A stretch of 64,000 bases of DNA, taken from positions 62,001 through 126,000 of the forward strand of contig NZ_FQXQ01000004.1 of NCBI RefSeq assembly GCF_900130035.1, in the 5' to 3' direction. How positions within the stretch are numbered: the stretch's first letter is position 1; each line of letters starts with the position of its first letter. The notes beneath the pieces are model-generated. The model saw only the letters and a list, made by a program, of their open reading frames with translations, made no database searches and was not told where the DNA came from. This DNA is from Wenyingzhuangia marina (lineage in GTDB: Bacteria > Bacteroidota > Bacteroidia > Flavobacteriales > Flavobacteriaceae). The position numbers were made by a program, and so were the translations under genes. This document shows, one piece after another, positions 36,668 to 46,139 of this stretch.

Positions 36668-39523
36668 ATGCCTAAAAATCCTAAAATCAAATCGGTTTTA
36701 ATTATTGGTTCAGGACCTATTGTAATTGGTCAAGCTTGTGAGTTTGATTATTCAGGGTCTCAATCAATCCGTTCATTAAAAGAAGAAGGAATTGAAGTAA
36801 CTTTAATCAATTCGAATCCTGCAACTATTATGACAGACCCGTCATTAGCAGATAACGTGTATTTAAAGCCTTTAACCACTAAATCAATTAGAGAAATTTT
36901 AGAAGCACATCCAAACATTGATGCTGTGTTACCTACTATGGGAGGTCAAACAGCATTAAACTTGTGTATTGAAGCTGATGAAAAAGGAATTTGGGAAGAT
37001 CATAATGTAGAAATGATTGGAGTAGATATTGCTGCAATTAATATTACTGAAGATAGAGAGCAATTCCGTGAATTGATGGGGAAAATAGGTGTTGATATGG
37101 CTCCTCAGGCTACGGCAACCTCTTTCTTAAAAGGAAAGGAAATTGCTCAAAAATTTGGTTTTCCATTATGTATCAGATCTTCGTTCACTTTAGGTGGAGC
37201 AGGAGCTTCTATTGTATACAAAGAAGAAGACTTTGATGATTTATTAGCCACAGGATTAGAGATTTCTCCTATCCACGAGGTAATGATTGACAAAGCCATG
37301 ATGGGGTGGAAAGAGTACGAACTTGAATTGTTACGTGATGCAAATGACAACGTAGTAATTGTGTGTTCTATTGAGAATATGGATCCTATGGGAATTCACA
37401 CAGGAGATTCTATCACCGTTGCACCAGCAATGACTTTAAGTGATAGTACTTTCCAAAAAATGCGTGATTTAGCCATTAAAATGATGCGTTCTATTGGAGA
37501 TTTTGAAGGAGGATGTAACGTACAGTTTGCAGTATCTCCAGATGAAAATGAAGATATCATCGCCATTGAAATCAATCCACGTGTATCTCGTTCTTCTGCA
37601 TTGGCATCAAAAGCAACAGGATATCCAATTGCAAAAATTGCAACTAAATTAGCTTTAGGTTATAACTTAGATGAGTTGAATAACCAAGTTACAGGAAATA
37701 CATCGGCTTTATTTGAGCCTACTTTAGATTACGTAATCGTAAAGATACCTCGTTTTAACTTTGATAAGTTTGAAGGATGTGATAGAACTTTAGGGTTACA
37801 AATGAAAGCAGTAGGAGAAGTAATGGGAATTGGACGTTCTTTTCAAGAAGCATTACACAAGGCTACTCAGTCTTTAGAAATTAAACGTAACGGTTTAGGA
37901 GCAGATGGTAAAGAGGAAACTCACTACGATACCATTATTTCTAAATTAACACATGCTTCATGGGATAGAGTATTCACTATATATGATGCGATTAAAGCGG
38001 GAATTTCTTTAAAGAAAATTTACGATATCACTAAAATAGATATGTGGTACTTAAAGCAATACGAGGAATTGTTTGCTTTAGAGTGCGAAATATCTAAACA
38101 TAAATTAGATAATTTACCAAAAGCTTTATTGTTAGAGGCAAAACAAAAAGGATATGGAGACAGACAAATAGCACACATGTTGGGTTGTTTAGAGTCAGAA
38201 GTATATAACAAACGAGATGAATTAAACATCAACCGTGTATATAAGTTGGTAGATACTTGTGCTGCAGAATTTGCTGCATCTACACCTTATTACTATTCAA
38301 CTTTTGAAAATACTATGACTTTGGCAAATGGGCAACCTTATGCTGATAACGAATCTGTAGTGACAGATAAGAAAAAAGTAGTAGTGTTAGGATCTGGACC
38401 AAACAGAATTGGACAAGGAATTGAGTTTGATTATTGTTGTGTGCATGGAGTTTTGGCTGCTAAAGAAGCGGGATACGAAACTATTATGATTAACTGTAAC
38501 CCAGAAACGGTTTCTACTGATTTTGATACAGCAGATAAATTATACTTTGAACCAGTATTTTGGGAGCATATTTATGACATCATTCGTCATGAAAAACCAG
38601 AAGGGGTAATTGTTCAGTTAGGAGGACAAACAGCATTAAAGTTGGCAGAAAAATTAGAAGCTTATGGGATTAAAATCATGGGAACTAGTTTTGAAGCTTT
38701 AGATTTAGCAGAAGATAGAGGACGTTTCTCTGATATGTTAACTTCTTTAGACATTCCTTTCCCTAAATTTGGAATTGCAACCAATGCAAATGAAGCTTTA
38801 GACATTGCTGATAATCTAGATTTCCCAATCTTAGTTCGTCCATCTTATGTATTAGGAGGGCAAGGAATGAAGATTGTGATTAATAAAGAAGAGTTAGAAG
38901 AGCATGTTGTAAGTTTGTTGCGTTCTATTCCTGGAAACAAATTGTTGTTAGACCATTATTTAGATGGAGCTATAGAAGCAGAAGCAGATGCTATTTGTGA
39001 TGCAGACGGAAATGTTTACATTATTGGTATTATGGAGCACATTGAGCCTTGTGGAGTACACTCTGGAGATTCAAATGCTACATTACCTCCGTTTAACTTA
39101 GGTGAATTTGTAATTCAACAAATTAAAGATCATACTAAGAATATTGCCATTGCTTTAAAAACAGTTGGATTGATTAATATTCAGTTTGCGATTAAAGATG
39201 ATACAGTTTATATTATTGAAGCAAACCCAAGAGCTTCTCGTACAGTTCCTTTTATTGCTAAAGCATACGGAGAGCCTTATGTAAATTATGCAACAAAAGT
39301 AATGTTAGGGGTAAATAAAGTAACAGACTTTAAATTTAATCCTCAACTAAAAGGATATGCAATTAAACAACCAGTATTCTCTTTTAATAAGTTTCCTAAT
39401 GTTGATAAAAAATTAGGACCTGAAATGAAATCAACCGGAGAGGCTATCTTGTTTATTGACAATTTAAAAGATGATGCTTTTTATGAGTTATACTCTAGAA
39501 GAAAGATGTACTTAAATAAATAA
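36668..39523 (+). CDS. carB: Carbamoyl-phosphate synthase large subunit lacking the allosteric domain
   Basis: Makes carbamoyl phosphate for pyrimidine and arginine synthesis. 951 residues, against about 1073 in E. coli. Two ATP-grasp halves are complete (first: SGPIVIGQACEFDYSG and EINPRVSRSSALASKATGYP; second: GSGPNRIGQGIEFDYCCVHG and EANPRASRTVPFIAKAYG). The protein ends soon after FNKFPNVDKKLGPEMKSTGE (SRRKMYLNK), so the C-terminal MGS-like domain that binds UMP, IMP and ornithine is absent. The stop is followed directly by a terminator and there is no leftover coding sequence, so the loss is old, not a fresh truncation. carA is not in the window. Confidence 0.97.
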   Translation: MPKNPKIKSVLIIGSGPIVIGQACEFDYSGSQSIRSLKEEGIEVTLINSNPATIMTDPSLADNVYLKPLTTKSIREILEAHPNIDAVLPTMGGQTALNLCIEADEKGIWEDHNVEMIGVDIAAINITEDREQFRELMGKIGVDMAPQATATSFLKGKEIAQKFGFPLCIRSSFTLGGAGASIVYKEEDFDDLLATGLEISPIHEVMIDKAMMGWKEYELELLRDANDNVVIVCSIENMDPMGIHTGDSITVAPAMTLSDSTFQKMRDLAIKMMRSIGDFEGGCNVQFAVSPDENEDIIAIEINPRVSRSSALASKATGYPIAKIATKLALGYNLDELNNQVTGNTSALFEPTLDYVIVKIPRFNFDKFEGCDRTLGLQMKAVGEVMGIGRSFQEALHKATQSLEIKRNGLGADGKEETHYDTIISKLTHASWDRVFTIYDAIKAGISLKKIYDITKIDMWYLKQYEELFALECEISKHKLDNLPKALLLEAKQKGYGDRQIAHMLGCLESEVYNKRDELNINRVYKLVDTCAAEFAASTPYYYSTFENTMTLANGQPYADNESVVTDKKKVVVLGSGPNRIGQGIEFDYCCVHGVLAAKEAGYETIMINCNPETVSTDFDTADKLYFEPVFWEHIYDIIRHEKPEGVIVQLGGQTALKLAEKLEAYGIKIMGTSFEALDLAEDRGRFSDMLTSLDIPFPKFGIATNANEALDIADNLDFPILVRPSYVLGGQGMKIVINKEELEEHVVSLLRSIPGNKLLLDHYLDGAIEAEADAICDADGNVYIIGIMEHIEPCGVHSGDSNATLPPFNLGEFVIQQIKDHTKNIAIALKTVGLINIQFAIKDDTVYIIEANPRASRTVPFIAKAYGEPYVNYATKVMLGVNKVTDFKFNPQLKGYAIKQPVFSFNKFPNVDKKLGPEMKSTGEAILFIDNLKDDAFYELYSRRKMYLNK

Positions 39524-39545
39524 AGTATTACTTATCATAAAATAA

Positions 39546-39576
39546 AAACAGCCACTCATAGAGTGGCTGTTTTTAT
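39546..39576. terminator. Bidirectional terminator after carB
   Basis: AAACAGCCACTC and GAGTGGCTGTTT (39546-39572) pair around ATA, flanked by A- and T-rich runs; it serves carB and the convergent secreted-protein gene, whose stop codon lies at 39573. Confidence 0.9.
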
Positions 39577-40145
39577 TTAGAACCATTTTCTAGATTAATT
39601 TTAAGTTTTAATGCCAATCCGTTTTGAACTTCTTGTTTGATAAGATTTGGTATCTTGATATTATAATTATTAGGGCTTATATGATAGCTAATTTGTAAAG
39701 TATAGTTTCCATTATAATTATTAAAAAAGCCTCCTTTTAGGGTAATGATTTGTGCGGCTCCATTCATGTTTACATAGCTTTTAAATCGAATGTCTGTATT
39801 TGTGTTTTTAAATAAACTACTCTTGAAAAAAGATTTTTGAGGTAAACGTAAAAAATTATCTATATCTTGAATAGGGATGAACTTTTCCAATTGGTTTAAA
39901 TTAAAAGAATAATGATATCCTTTAATAAAAGGAGAAGATGTGATGGATCTTTTAATCGCTTCAAGATCATTTGGGGTTTTCTTTTTTTGTGGTTGTTTAA
40001 GTTTTACAAAGTTGATGTTCTTAGAATTAAATGAATAGGTACTATCCTTATTTATTACTTGTGCTGATAATAAATTAGAGGAATAGAAGCTAATTATGAA
40101 TATTAAAATAGTAGTTCCTTTTAAAAAACTATTCAGGATAACCAT
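39573..40145 (-). CDS. Secreted protein of unknown function, coupled to a cytochrome c lipoprotein
   Basis: About 190 residues; not recognised. A signal peptide (FLKGTTILIFIISFYSSNLLSA) predicts export. The mature part is rich in Asn, Lys and Phe, with no cysteines and no metal-binding motif; the second half (NGNYTLQISYHISPNNYNIK) alternates like beta strands. I chose the ATG at 40145; a TTG two codons upstream is possible. Either way the gene overlaps the 3' end of the cytochrome gene by at least 17 bases, so the two are translated together and may form an envelope pair. Confidence 0.6.
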   Translation of the reverse strand: MVILNSFLKGTTILIFIISFYSSNLLSAQVINKDSTYSFNSKNINFVKLKQPQKKKTPNDLEAIKRSITSSPFIKGYHYSFNLNQLEKFIPIQDIDNFLRLPQKSFFKSSLFKNTNTDIRFKSYVNMNGAAQIITLKGGFFNNYNGNYTLQISYHISPNNYNIKIPNLIKQEVQNGLALKLKINLENGSK

Positions 40146-41073
40146 CAGCAATCCATTTTTTAATTAAATCTATTTCAGTCTGAGGAAGCTTGTTTACATT
40201 TCTAGGCATTTCTCCTAGTTCAATTTGTGATAAAGCACCTCTGCTTACAAATGCATTTTTAGTTGCTGTGAAAGTTTCTAAGGAAACTCCACCACTACTA
40301 CCATGACAGCTAGTACAATTAGCAGTCATTATTGGTTTGATGTCTTTAGTGTATGTGGTTAATGGTGCCTGTTGGGTTCCATTTCCAGATAAGCTTACAC
40401 TTGCTAAGATTGTGTTTTTTGTTTTAAAAGTAATAACATCATTATAGTTTTGAACTTGTGTAGGGGTAAAACTAATGTTGATTGTTTTTGTTGCCTCTGT
40501 GTTTAATGGAAAAGAAGTAGGCGATACTGAGAATTCACTAACGGTATTATTAACAGTTATAGCGTTTATGTTTTGATTTCCATTGTTGCTAATCACTAAA
40601 GATAGCTGTATGGTATTGTTGATGGTTACATCATTAAAGTTTAAAGATGTTTTACTGCTTTGAATACTTGTAATAGGAGTAGCGGTAATTCCATCTCCAT
40701 TAACATTTATAGAACTAAGAATTGTTTGTCCTAACTTTAAACTAAAAGTGTCTGTATAATTTTGTACTTGAGTAGGTGTAAAAGTAATAGTAAATGTTTT
40801 TGATTGATTTTTAGATAATGAAAATGTAGCTGGAGATATTGTGAATACTGAATTTGAATTAACAATACTAGCATTGTCAATATCAGTATTTCCGGTATTG
40901 CTAACGTTAAATGTTAATTCAGAACTAGTGTTTATTTCCGTTTCTGAAAAAGAAATTGTTTGTAATGAGGTATTAATAGAGGTTACGGATTCTATTTCTT
41001 CAGTAGCATCAGATCCACAAGAAATAAATAATAGTAGGGTAAAAAGAGACAAGTATTGAATTGTTTTTTTCAT
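40129..41073 (-). CDS. Lipoprotein with two ASH-like beta domains and a C-terminal cytochrome c
   Basis: 314 residues. A lipobox (LLLFISC) predicts acylation at C19. Two similar beta-sandwich repeats follow, about 38-125 and 140-230, each with NxxELTFNVSNTGN-like and FTITFTPTQVQNY/ISFTPTQVQNY motifs, as in ASH (ASPM-SPD-2-Hydin) or choice-of-anchor-D domains. The C-terminal 75 residues are a small cytochrome c: C253-T-S-C256-H257 binds haem and M289 (LGEMPRN) is the likely second axial ligand. This type of C-terminal haem domain ends in a typical LIKKWIADGYPE helix. Probable surface or periplasmic electron-transfer protein; partner unknown. Confidence 0.8.
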   Translation of the reverse strand: MKKTIQYLSLFTLLLFISCGSDATEEIESVTSINTSLQTISFSETEINTSSELTFNVSNTGNTDIDNASIVNSNSVFTISPATFSLSKNQSKTFTITFTPTQVQNYTDTFSLKLGQTILSSINVNGDGITATPITSIQSSKTSLNFNDVTINNTIQLSLVISNNGNQNINAITVNNTVSEFSVSPTSFPLNTEATKTINISFTPTQVQNYNDVITFKTKNTILASVSLSGNGTQQAPLTTYTKDIKPIMTANCTSCHGSSGGVSLETFTATKNAFVSRGALSQIELGEMPRNVNKLPQTEIDLIKKWIADGYPE

Positions 41074-41098
41074 TAGTTAGTTTTTATAAAATCAGTAA

Positions 41099-42259
41099 TT
41101 AAGATAGTGATTTTTTAGTTAAAGATAAAAAACCAATCATAGGGCCTATAGCTAAAAAAATAAATACATATTGAATGTTCATCTCCTTTAATAAAAGGTT
41201 AAAAAAATAAATACTAATAATGGTCATTAAGAAACCAATACAAGTAGATAAAGTTAAGGCGGTTCCATTGTAGTTTTTAAGACTGGTTTTGTTAATTAAA
41301 GTTGAAAGTAATGGAGAGTCTGCTACCACACTAATTCCCCAGATAATTAAATACGCTAAGAATACATATGGAGTGAACCAGAAACTAAAAGGACAGATTA
41401 AACAACAAGTTGCAGAAATTAATAACGAGGTTTTAGTCACTTTAAATGTTTCTTTTCTTAAAGCTAATTTTCCTGCAACTACACAACCTATAGCCCCGCT
41501 ACTAATAATTAGAAAAGTCCATAGAGAAACATTTAAATTTATTTGATGTTCATTTTTGTAGGCTAAAATTAACAAGGGTAAAAAAGTCCAAAAAGTATAT
41601 AATTCCCACATATGTCCAAAATATCCTATGCTAGCAGCTTTAAAGGCTTTGTTTTTAAAAAGTTTTGGAATGATGTTTATATTTATTTTTTGAACATTTT
41701 CTTTTGAGGGCGTGTTTAGAAATAGCATAGTAACTCCTCCCACTATTGCTAAACTAGAACTTATAAAAATTATAAAAAACCATGATAAATTAATATTGAA
41801 ACTTCTGATGAAATATGGAAAAGCAGTTCCTAAAACCAAAGCTCCTACCAAAACACCTAGAGCTTTACTCACTGATTTTGGAAAAAAATGTGCAGCGATT
41901 TTCATTCCTACGGGATATACTCCTGCTAGGAAAAAACCTGTAGCGAACCTACATGAAAACACTATCGAAAAACTTAAATTAGGAATAAGAATCGCAGCGT
42001 TGGCTAATGAAGCTAAAAGAATACTAATGCTAAAAACTCTGTTGGCATAAAATCTATCAGCAATGTTTAATAAGGAATACCCTAAGCTACCTATAATAAA
42101 ACCTAACTGGGTGGCAATGGTTAAGTTTGCTAATAAATTTTTACTTACCAAGTGATGAGCTGTTGCAATCTCAGTTAAGATAGCATTACTACTAAACCAC
42201 AAAGAAGTTCCAAAAAACTGACTCAAAACAATCAGTGTTAATACCAAGGTTTTATTCAT
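41099..42259 (-). CDS. Major facilitator superfamily transporter
   Basis: 386 residues, twelve predicted membrane helices in two halves. The loop 2-3 region is atypical (YSLLNIADRFYANRVFSISI) but FSCRFATGFFLAGVYPVGMK in helix 4 is characteristic for MFS carriers. No substrate can be read from the sequence. It stands alone, between the cytochrome gene (25 bases downstream) and topB (divergent). Confidence 0.8.
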   Translation of the reverse strand: MNKTLVLTLIVLSQFFGTSLWFSSNAILTEIATAHHLVSKNLLANLTIATQLGFIIGSLGYSLLNIADRFYANRVFSISILLASLANAAILIPNLSFSIVFSCRFATGFFLAGVYPVGMKIAAHFFPKSVSKALGVLVGALVLGTAFPYFIRSFNINLSWFFIIFISSSLAIVGGVTMLFLNTPSKENVQKININIIPKLFKNKAFKAASIGYFGHMWELYTFWTFLPLLILAYKNEHQINLNVSLWTFLIISSGAIGCVVAGKLALRKETFKVTKTSLLISATCCLICPFSFWFTPYVFLAYLIIWGISVVADSPLLSTLINKTSLKNYNGTALTLSTCIGFLMTIISIYFFNLLLKEMNIQYVFIFLAIGPMIGFLSLTKKSLS

Positions 42260-42387
42260 AAAATAAAGTTATGATCATAGAGTCGGTAAACTGTGAATAT
42301 CTTTCTTCTAAACTAGTAAAAGTTTCTTTTATATTTGTTGTTCTTTGACAGTAAGACTTGTGATGTTTCTCACTAAACTGTTGTCAT

Positions 42388-42395
42388 TATTTTTG
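42388..42395 (+). promoter_or_regulatory. Possible topB promoter -7 element
   Basis: TATTTTTG matches TAnnTTTG, 29 bases before the ATG. The remaining part of the 165-base divergent spacer shows no other structure that I can support. Confidence 0.4.
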
Positions 42396-42424
42396 TCTGT
42401 AAAAAAGATTATAAATTCACATCC

Positions 42425-44731
42425 ATGAAAGTTTGCATTGCTGAAAAACCAAGTGTTGCCAAAGAAATAGCTGCTGTATTAGGAGCTAATCTTCGTTGTG
42501 ATGGCTATTTTGAAGGAAATGGTTATCAGGTTACTTGGACATTTGGACATTTGTGCGGTTTGTATGCCCCGCATGAGTACAAGCCGCATTGGAAAAGTTG
42601 GAATTTAGATACGTTGCCGATGCTTCCAGAAAGATTTGAAGTTAAGGTGATGGAAGATAAAGGGGTTCAAAAACAGTTTAAAACCATTAAGTTTTTATTC
42701 GATAAGGCTGATGTGGTTATCAATTGTGGCGATGCCGGGCAAGAAGGAGAATTGATTCAGCGTTGGGTAATCAATCAAGCTGGTTATAAAGGGAAAGTAG
42801 AACGTTTATGGATTTCTTCTTTAACAACAGAAGCCATTAAAGAAGGTTTTGAAAAACTAATTCCCGCAGAAAAATATGATAATTTATACTATGCAGGAAG
42901 TTCAAGAGCTATTGGAGATTGGTTGTTGGGAATGAATGCGACTCGTTTGTATACGTTAAAATATGGGAGAGATAGACAAGTACTTTCTATAGGTAGGGTA
43001 CAAACTCCTACTTTAGCCATGGTGGTAAAAAGATTTTTAGAAGTACAGAATTTTAAACCACAGCCTTATTGGGAAATTCAGACCACCTATAGAGATACTG
43101 TTTTTAACAATGAACAAGGACGTTACTTAAAAAAGGAAGATGGTGAACAGACCATGGAATTGATTAAGGATGAGCCTTTAGAGATTATTTCAGTAGAAAA
43201 AAAGAAAGGAAAAGAATACGCTCCAAAATTGTTCGATTTAACAGGATTACAGGTTTATTGTAATCAGAAATTTGGGTTCACAGCAGATGAAACTTTAAAG
43301 TTAACCCAAGGATTGTATGAGCAAAAAGTAGTTACTTATCCTCGTGTAGATACCACTTTTTTACCGAATGATGTGTATCCTAAAGTAAGAGGTATTTTAT
43401 CAAAATTAACCAAATACGCAGCTTTAACAGAACCTGTTTTAGCTGAACCAAAGATTAAAAAATCGACCAAGGTTTTTAATGATAAAAAAGTAACAGATCA
43501 CCATGCAATCATTCCAACTGGAGTAGAAATTCCTTTACATGCCAATGCACAAAAGGTGTACGATATTATTACTCGTAGGTTTATCGCTGTTTTTTATCCA
43601 GATAGTAATGTTTCTAATACCACGGTATTGGCCGAAGTAGCAAAAATAGGATTTAAAACCACAGGAAAAGAGGTGTTGTCTGAAGGTTGGCGAGTAGTGT
43701 TTAAAACTCCAGAACAAAATCAAGCAACAGCAAATAAAACCGATGAAGAAAACATCATGCCTACTTTTGTAAAAGGAGAATCAGGGCCTCATGAACCTTC
43801 TTTTTTAGAAAAAGAAACCAAGCCTCCAAAACAATATACCGAAGCTACTTTGTTACGTGCTATGGAAACGGCAGGTAAACAAGTAAAAGATGATGAGTTA
43901 AGAGATTTGATGAAAGAAAATGGTATAGGAAGACCCTCTACCAGAGCAAGTATTATAGAAACTTTATTCAAGCGTAATTATATAGAGCGTAATAAAAAAC
44001 AATTGTTACCAACCTCCACAGGAATTCAGTTGATAGGAACCATTCAGAATAGATTATTAAAGTCGGCGAGGTTGACAGGGGAGTGGGAAAAGCAATTAAA
44101 AGATATTGAAAGAGGAACCTATCATGCAGGGACCTTTATTAAAAACATGAAAAAAATGGTTGATGATTTGGTGGTAGAGGTACGACTGTCTAATCACAAA
44201 CCAATATTTATAGACCCTGTTTCTAAACAAGATGTTAGTCCTGCTAAAAAAGAAGTTAAAGGAGTAGTAGGCTCTACTTGTCCTAAATGTAAAGAAGGAC
44301 ATTTGTTAAAAGGAACCAAAGCTTACGGTTGTAGTAAATATAATGAGAATTGTGATTTTGTCCTTCCGTTTGAATTTAAAGGAAAGAAAATTTCGGACAA
44401 TCAGTTGTTGAGGTTGATTAGCAAAGGAAGCACCGTAAACTTAAAAGGATTTACAACCGAAGAAGGTACTGTAGACGGATCTGTGACATTTAATGATGCC
44501 TATCATTTAACTTTAAAAACTAAAAAATCAACATCCAAAACAACTAAAGTACCTGATGTTTTAACTTGTCCCAAATGTAAAAAAGGAACCATCTTAAAAG
44601 GAAGTTCTGCTTATGGATGTTCAGAATATAAATCGGGATGTGATTTTAAAGTTGATTTTGCTACCATTAAAGAAAAAGCAGCAGGAAAAGAGTTGACCAA
44701 AGCTTTGGTTTGGGAGATATTAAATGCTTAA
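42425..44731 (+). CDS. topB: DNA topoisomerase III (type IA)
   Basis: 768 residues. Toprim domain at the N terminus (MKVCIAEKPSVAKEIAAVLG and INCGDAGQEGELIQ), catalytic tyrosine in KVVTYPRVDTTFLP, and GIGRPSTRASIIETL typical for type IA enzymes. The C-terminal part has two zinc ribbons with CPKCKEGHLLKGTKAYGCSK and CPKCKKGTILKGSSAYGCSE, near-duplicates of each other. It removes recombination and replication intermediates. Bacteroidota carry topB genes both on chromosomes and on conjugative elements; no transfer genes are near, so this is taken as the chromosomal copy. Confidence 0.95.
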   Translation: MKVCIAEKPSVAKEIAAVLGANLRCDGYFEGNGYQVTWTFGHLCGLYAPHEYKPHWKSWNLDTLPMLPERFEVKVMEDKGVQKQFKTIKFLFDKADVVINCGDAGQEGELIQRWVINQAGYKGKVERLWISSLTTEAIKEGFEKLIPAEKYDNLYYAGSSRAIGDWLLGMNATRLYTLKYGRDRQVLSIGRVQTPTLAMVVKRFLEVQNFKPQPYWEIQTTYRDTVFNNEQGRYLKKEDGEQTMELIKDEPLEIISVEKKKGKEYAPKLFDLTGLQVYCNQKFGFTADETLKLTQGLYEQKVVTYPRVDTTFLPNDVYPKVRGILSKLTKYAALTEPVLAEPKIKKSTKVFNDKKVTDHHAIIPTGVEIPLHANAQKVYDIITRRFIAVFYPDSNVSNTTVLAEVAKIGFKTTGKEVLSEGWRVVFKTPEQNQATANKTDEENIMPTFVKGESGPHEPSFLEKETKPPKQYTEATLLRAMETAGKQVKDDELRDLMKENGIGRPSTRASIIETLFKRNYIERNKKQLLPTSTGIQLIGTIQNRLLKSARLTGEWEKQLKDIERGTYHAGTFIKNMKKMVDDLVVEVRLSNHKPIFIDPVSKQDVSPAKKEVKGVVGSTCPKCKEGHLLKGTKAYGCSKYNENCDFVLPFEFKGKKISDNQLLRLISKGSTVNLKGFTTEEGTVDGSVTFNDAYHLTLKTKKSTSKTTKVPDVLTCPKCKKGTILKGSSAYGCSEYKSGCDFKVDFATIKEKAAGKELTKALVWEILNA

Positions 44732-44741
44732 ACTATAAAAT

Positions 44742-44780
44742 AAAAGCATAGATGTTTTTATGTATAACATCTATGCTTTT
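44742..44780. terminator. Bidirectional terminator after topB
   Basis: AAAAGCATAGATGTT and AACATCTATGCTTTT are perfect 15-base arms with a 9-base loop, between convergent genes. Confidence 0.85.
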
Positions 44781-44803
44781 ACGGAAAAGTTACTTTTTAT
44801 AAA

Positions 44804-45532
44804 TTAATTAACTCTAGCCATAATATCTGTAATACTAGCGTTGTTTACAGGGTTTACTCTGGTTAATGAAAAATTTCCAAAATCATCAAAATTACCAGTT
44901 CCATTTAATGTACCTGCTTTTAGAATGTAATGATCTCCTTCTGATTTTTTTAAAGAACCTATAAGTTCTTCGTTTTTATAAACTTGATATTCGTCTTGAG
45001 TCCCTGTTTCTTTAAATAGATAATTTTGTCCTTTAAGCTCTAATATAAAAGAATTGCTGCTTGAAATGTTTTGTGCTGTTGTAGTCGTAGAAGTAATAGT
45101 ACCTGTAAATTGATGTTCTTGAATATTTGGATCTTTTAAAGCTGCTCTTAAAGATTCGTAATAGGCAGGTTTAAATTCTTTAATTCTACTAACTCCTTCT
45201 ATTGAGTTATGTACATTATTTCCATAACAATCGGTAAAAGAGATGATTACTTTAGTGGTTAAAAAACCAGATTTATCAGCATCTAAATTTAAAATATCAC
45301 ACGGATTTATATTTTTAGGAATGGTGTCTCCTTTAATAAAAACTGTAAAGTCATATTTAGTTAAATAGTCTTTTAGAATGGTGTTGATGCCGTATTGATT
45401 AGGACTTTTTTGAAGAGCAAGTTGTTTAGGAATAGAGATGTACTTGTATTTATTAAGTTTTTCTTGTGCATAAGAGCTTATGCTAAAAATGGCAATAAAT
45501 AATAGTGTAATGTTAATTCTGAATGTATTCAT
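44804..45532 (-). CDS. Secreted protein of unknown function
   Basis: 242 residues, not recognised. Signal peptide ITLLFIAIFSISSYAQ, then a lysine-rich region (LNKYKYISIPKQLALQKSPN) that resembles flavobacterial periplasmic proteins of no known role. Two cysteines (NPCDIL, FTDCYG) could form a disulphide. A Ser/Thr-rich linker (TGTITSTTTTAQNISSSN) precedes a C-terminal domain of about 80 residues (LKGQNYLFKETGTQDEYQVY) that looks like beta strands. It is a single-gene unit. Confidence 0.6.
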   Translation of the reverse strand: MNTFRINITLLFIAIFSISSYAQEKLNKYKYISIPKQLALQKSPNQYGINTILKDYLTKYDFTVFIKGDTIPKNINPCDILNLDADKSGFLTTKVIISFTDCYGNNVHNSIEGVSRIKEFKPAYYESLRAALKDPNIQEHQFTGTITSTTTTAQNISSSNSFILELKGQNYLFKETGTQDEYQVYKNEELIGSLKKSEGDHYILKAGTLNGTGNFDDFGNFSLTRVNPVNNASITDIMARVN

Positions 45533-45629
45533 GATTTTTTTTTATTTTAAAAAGCACACAATAATAGTGCCTGAGAGATTGACTAAATTTAATATTATTA
45601 TTCGATAATTACATTAGATAAATATTTGA

Positions 45630-46139
45630 TTATTTACCTGTTTTAATGATTTTTTTTACATTTTTTTGAATACCAGGTGATAGTGTTTCTAAATATTGAT
45701 CTTGCGAAATAAAGGACATTTCCCCACTCAGTTCAGGATATTTCTGACAAGTTTTATGGATAAATTTAAAAGCAAGATATCTTACTGCTGGAGCTTTGGC
45801 TAAGTTTTCCCAAATAGACATACAAATGTCAAAAAGTTTTCCTTCTTGCTCATCATTTAGTTTCATTTTATCTAAAATTTTAATGGTTTCTCTTTGTTGT
45901 CCATCTTTTTGCTTGGGAATTTTTTCTATAAAATTTGAAATATAAGGAATGATACGAGAATCATTTTTAGAGGTGCAATGTGTTAAAATCCATGTTGCTC
46001 TCCAAGCCTGAGGCTGTTTGTTACTTAAAGCTACTTGAATAGCAGCAGTGTGTACTTCCTTTTGTTCTTGAAACAATTGAATTAGAAAATCTTTGTCTAA
46101 ACGATTAGAAAGAATATTGTCTAGATTTAGGTTATTCAT
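45630..46139 (-). CDS. Helical HEAT-like protein coupled to alkC
   Basis: 169 residues, all-alpha by composition, no signal peptide. The pattern of paired helices (QAWRATWILTHCTS, TIKILDKMKLNDEQEG, AVRYLAFKFIHKTC) resembles HEAT/ARM repeats, the fold of the AlkC/AlkD glycosylases. Its ATG overlaps the end of the alkC gene by 8 bases, so it is translated with it. It could be an accessory subunit or regulator of the glycosylase. No catalytic residue can be named. Confidence 0.65.
   Translation of the reverse strand: MNNLNLDNILSNRLDKDFLIQLFQEQKEVHTAAIQVALSNKQPQAWRATWILTHCTSKNDSRIIPYISNFIEKIPKQKDGQQRETIKILDKMKLNDEQEGKLFDICMSIWENLAKAPAVRYLAFKFIHKTCQKYPELSGEMSFISQDQYLETLSPGIQKNVKKIIKTGK

Noticed and set aside
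42425-44731. topB as part of a conjugative element
   Set aside because: No tra, mob or relaxase genes are near and both flanks carry ordinary chromosomal genes.
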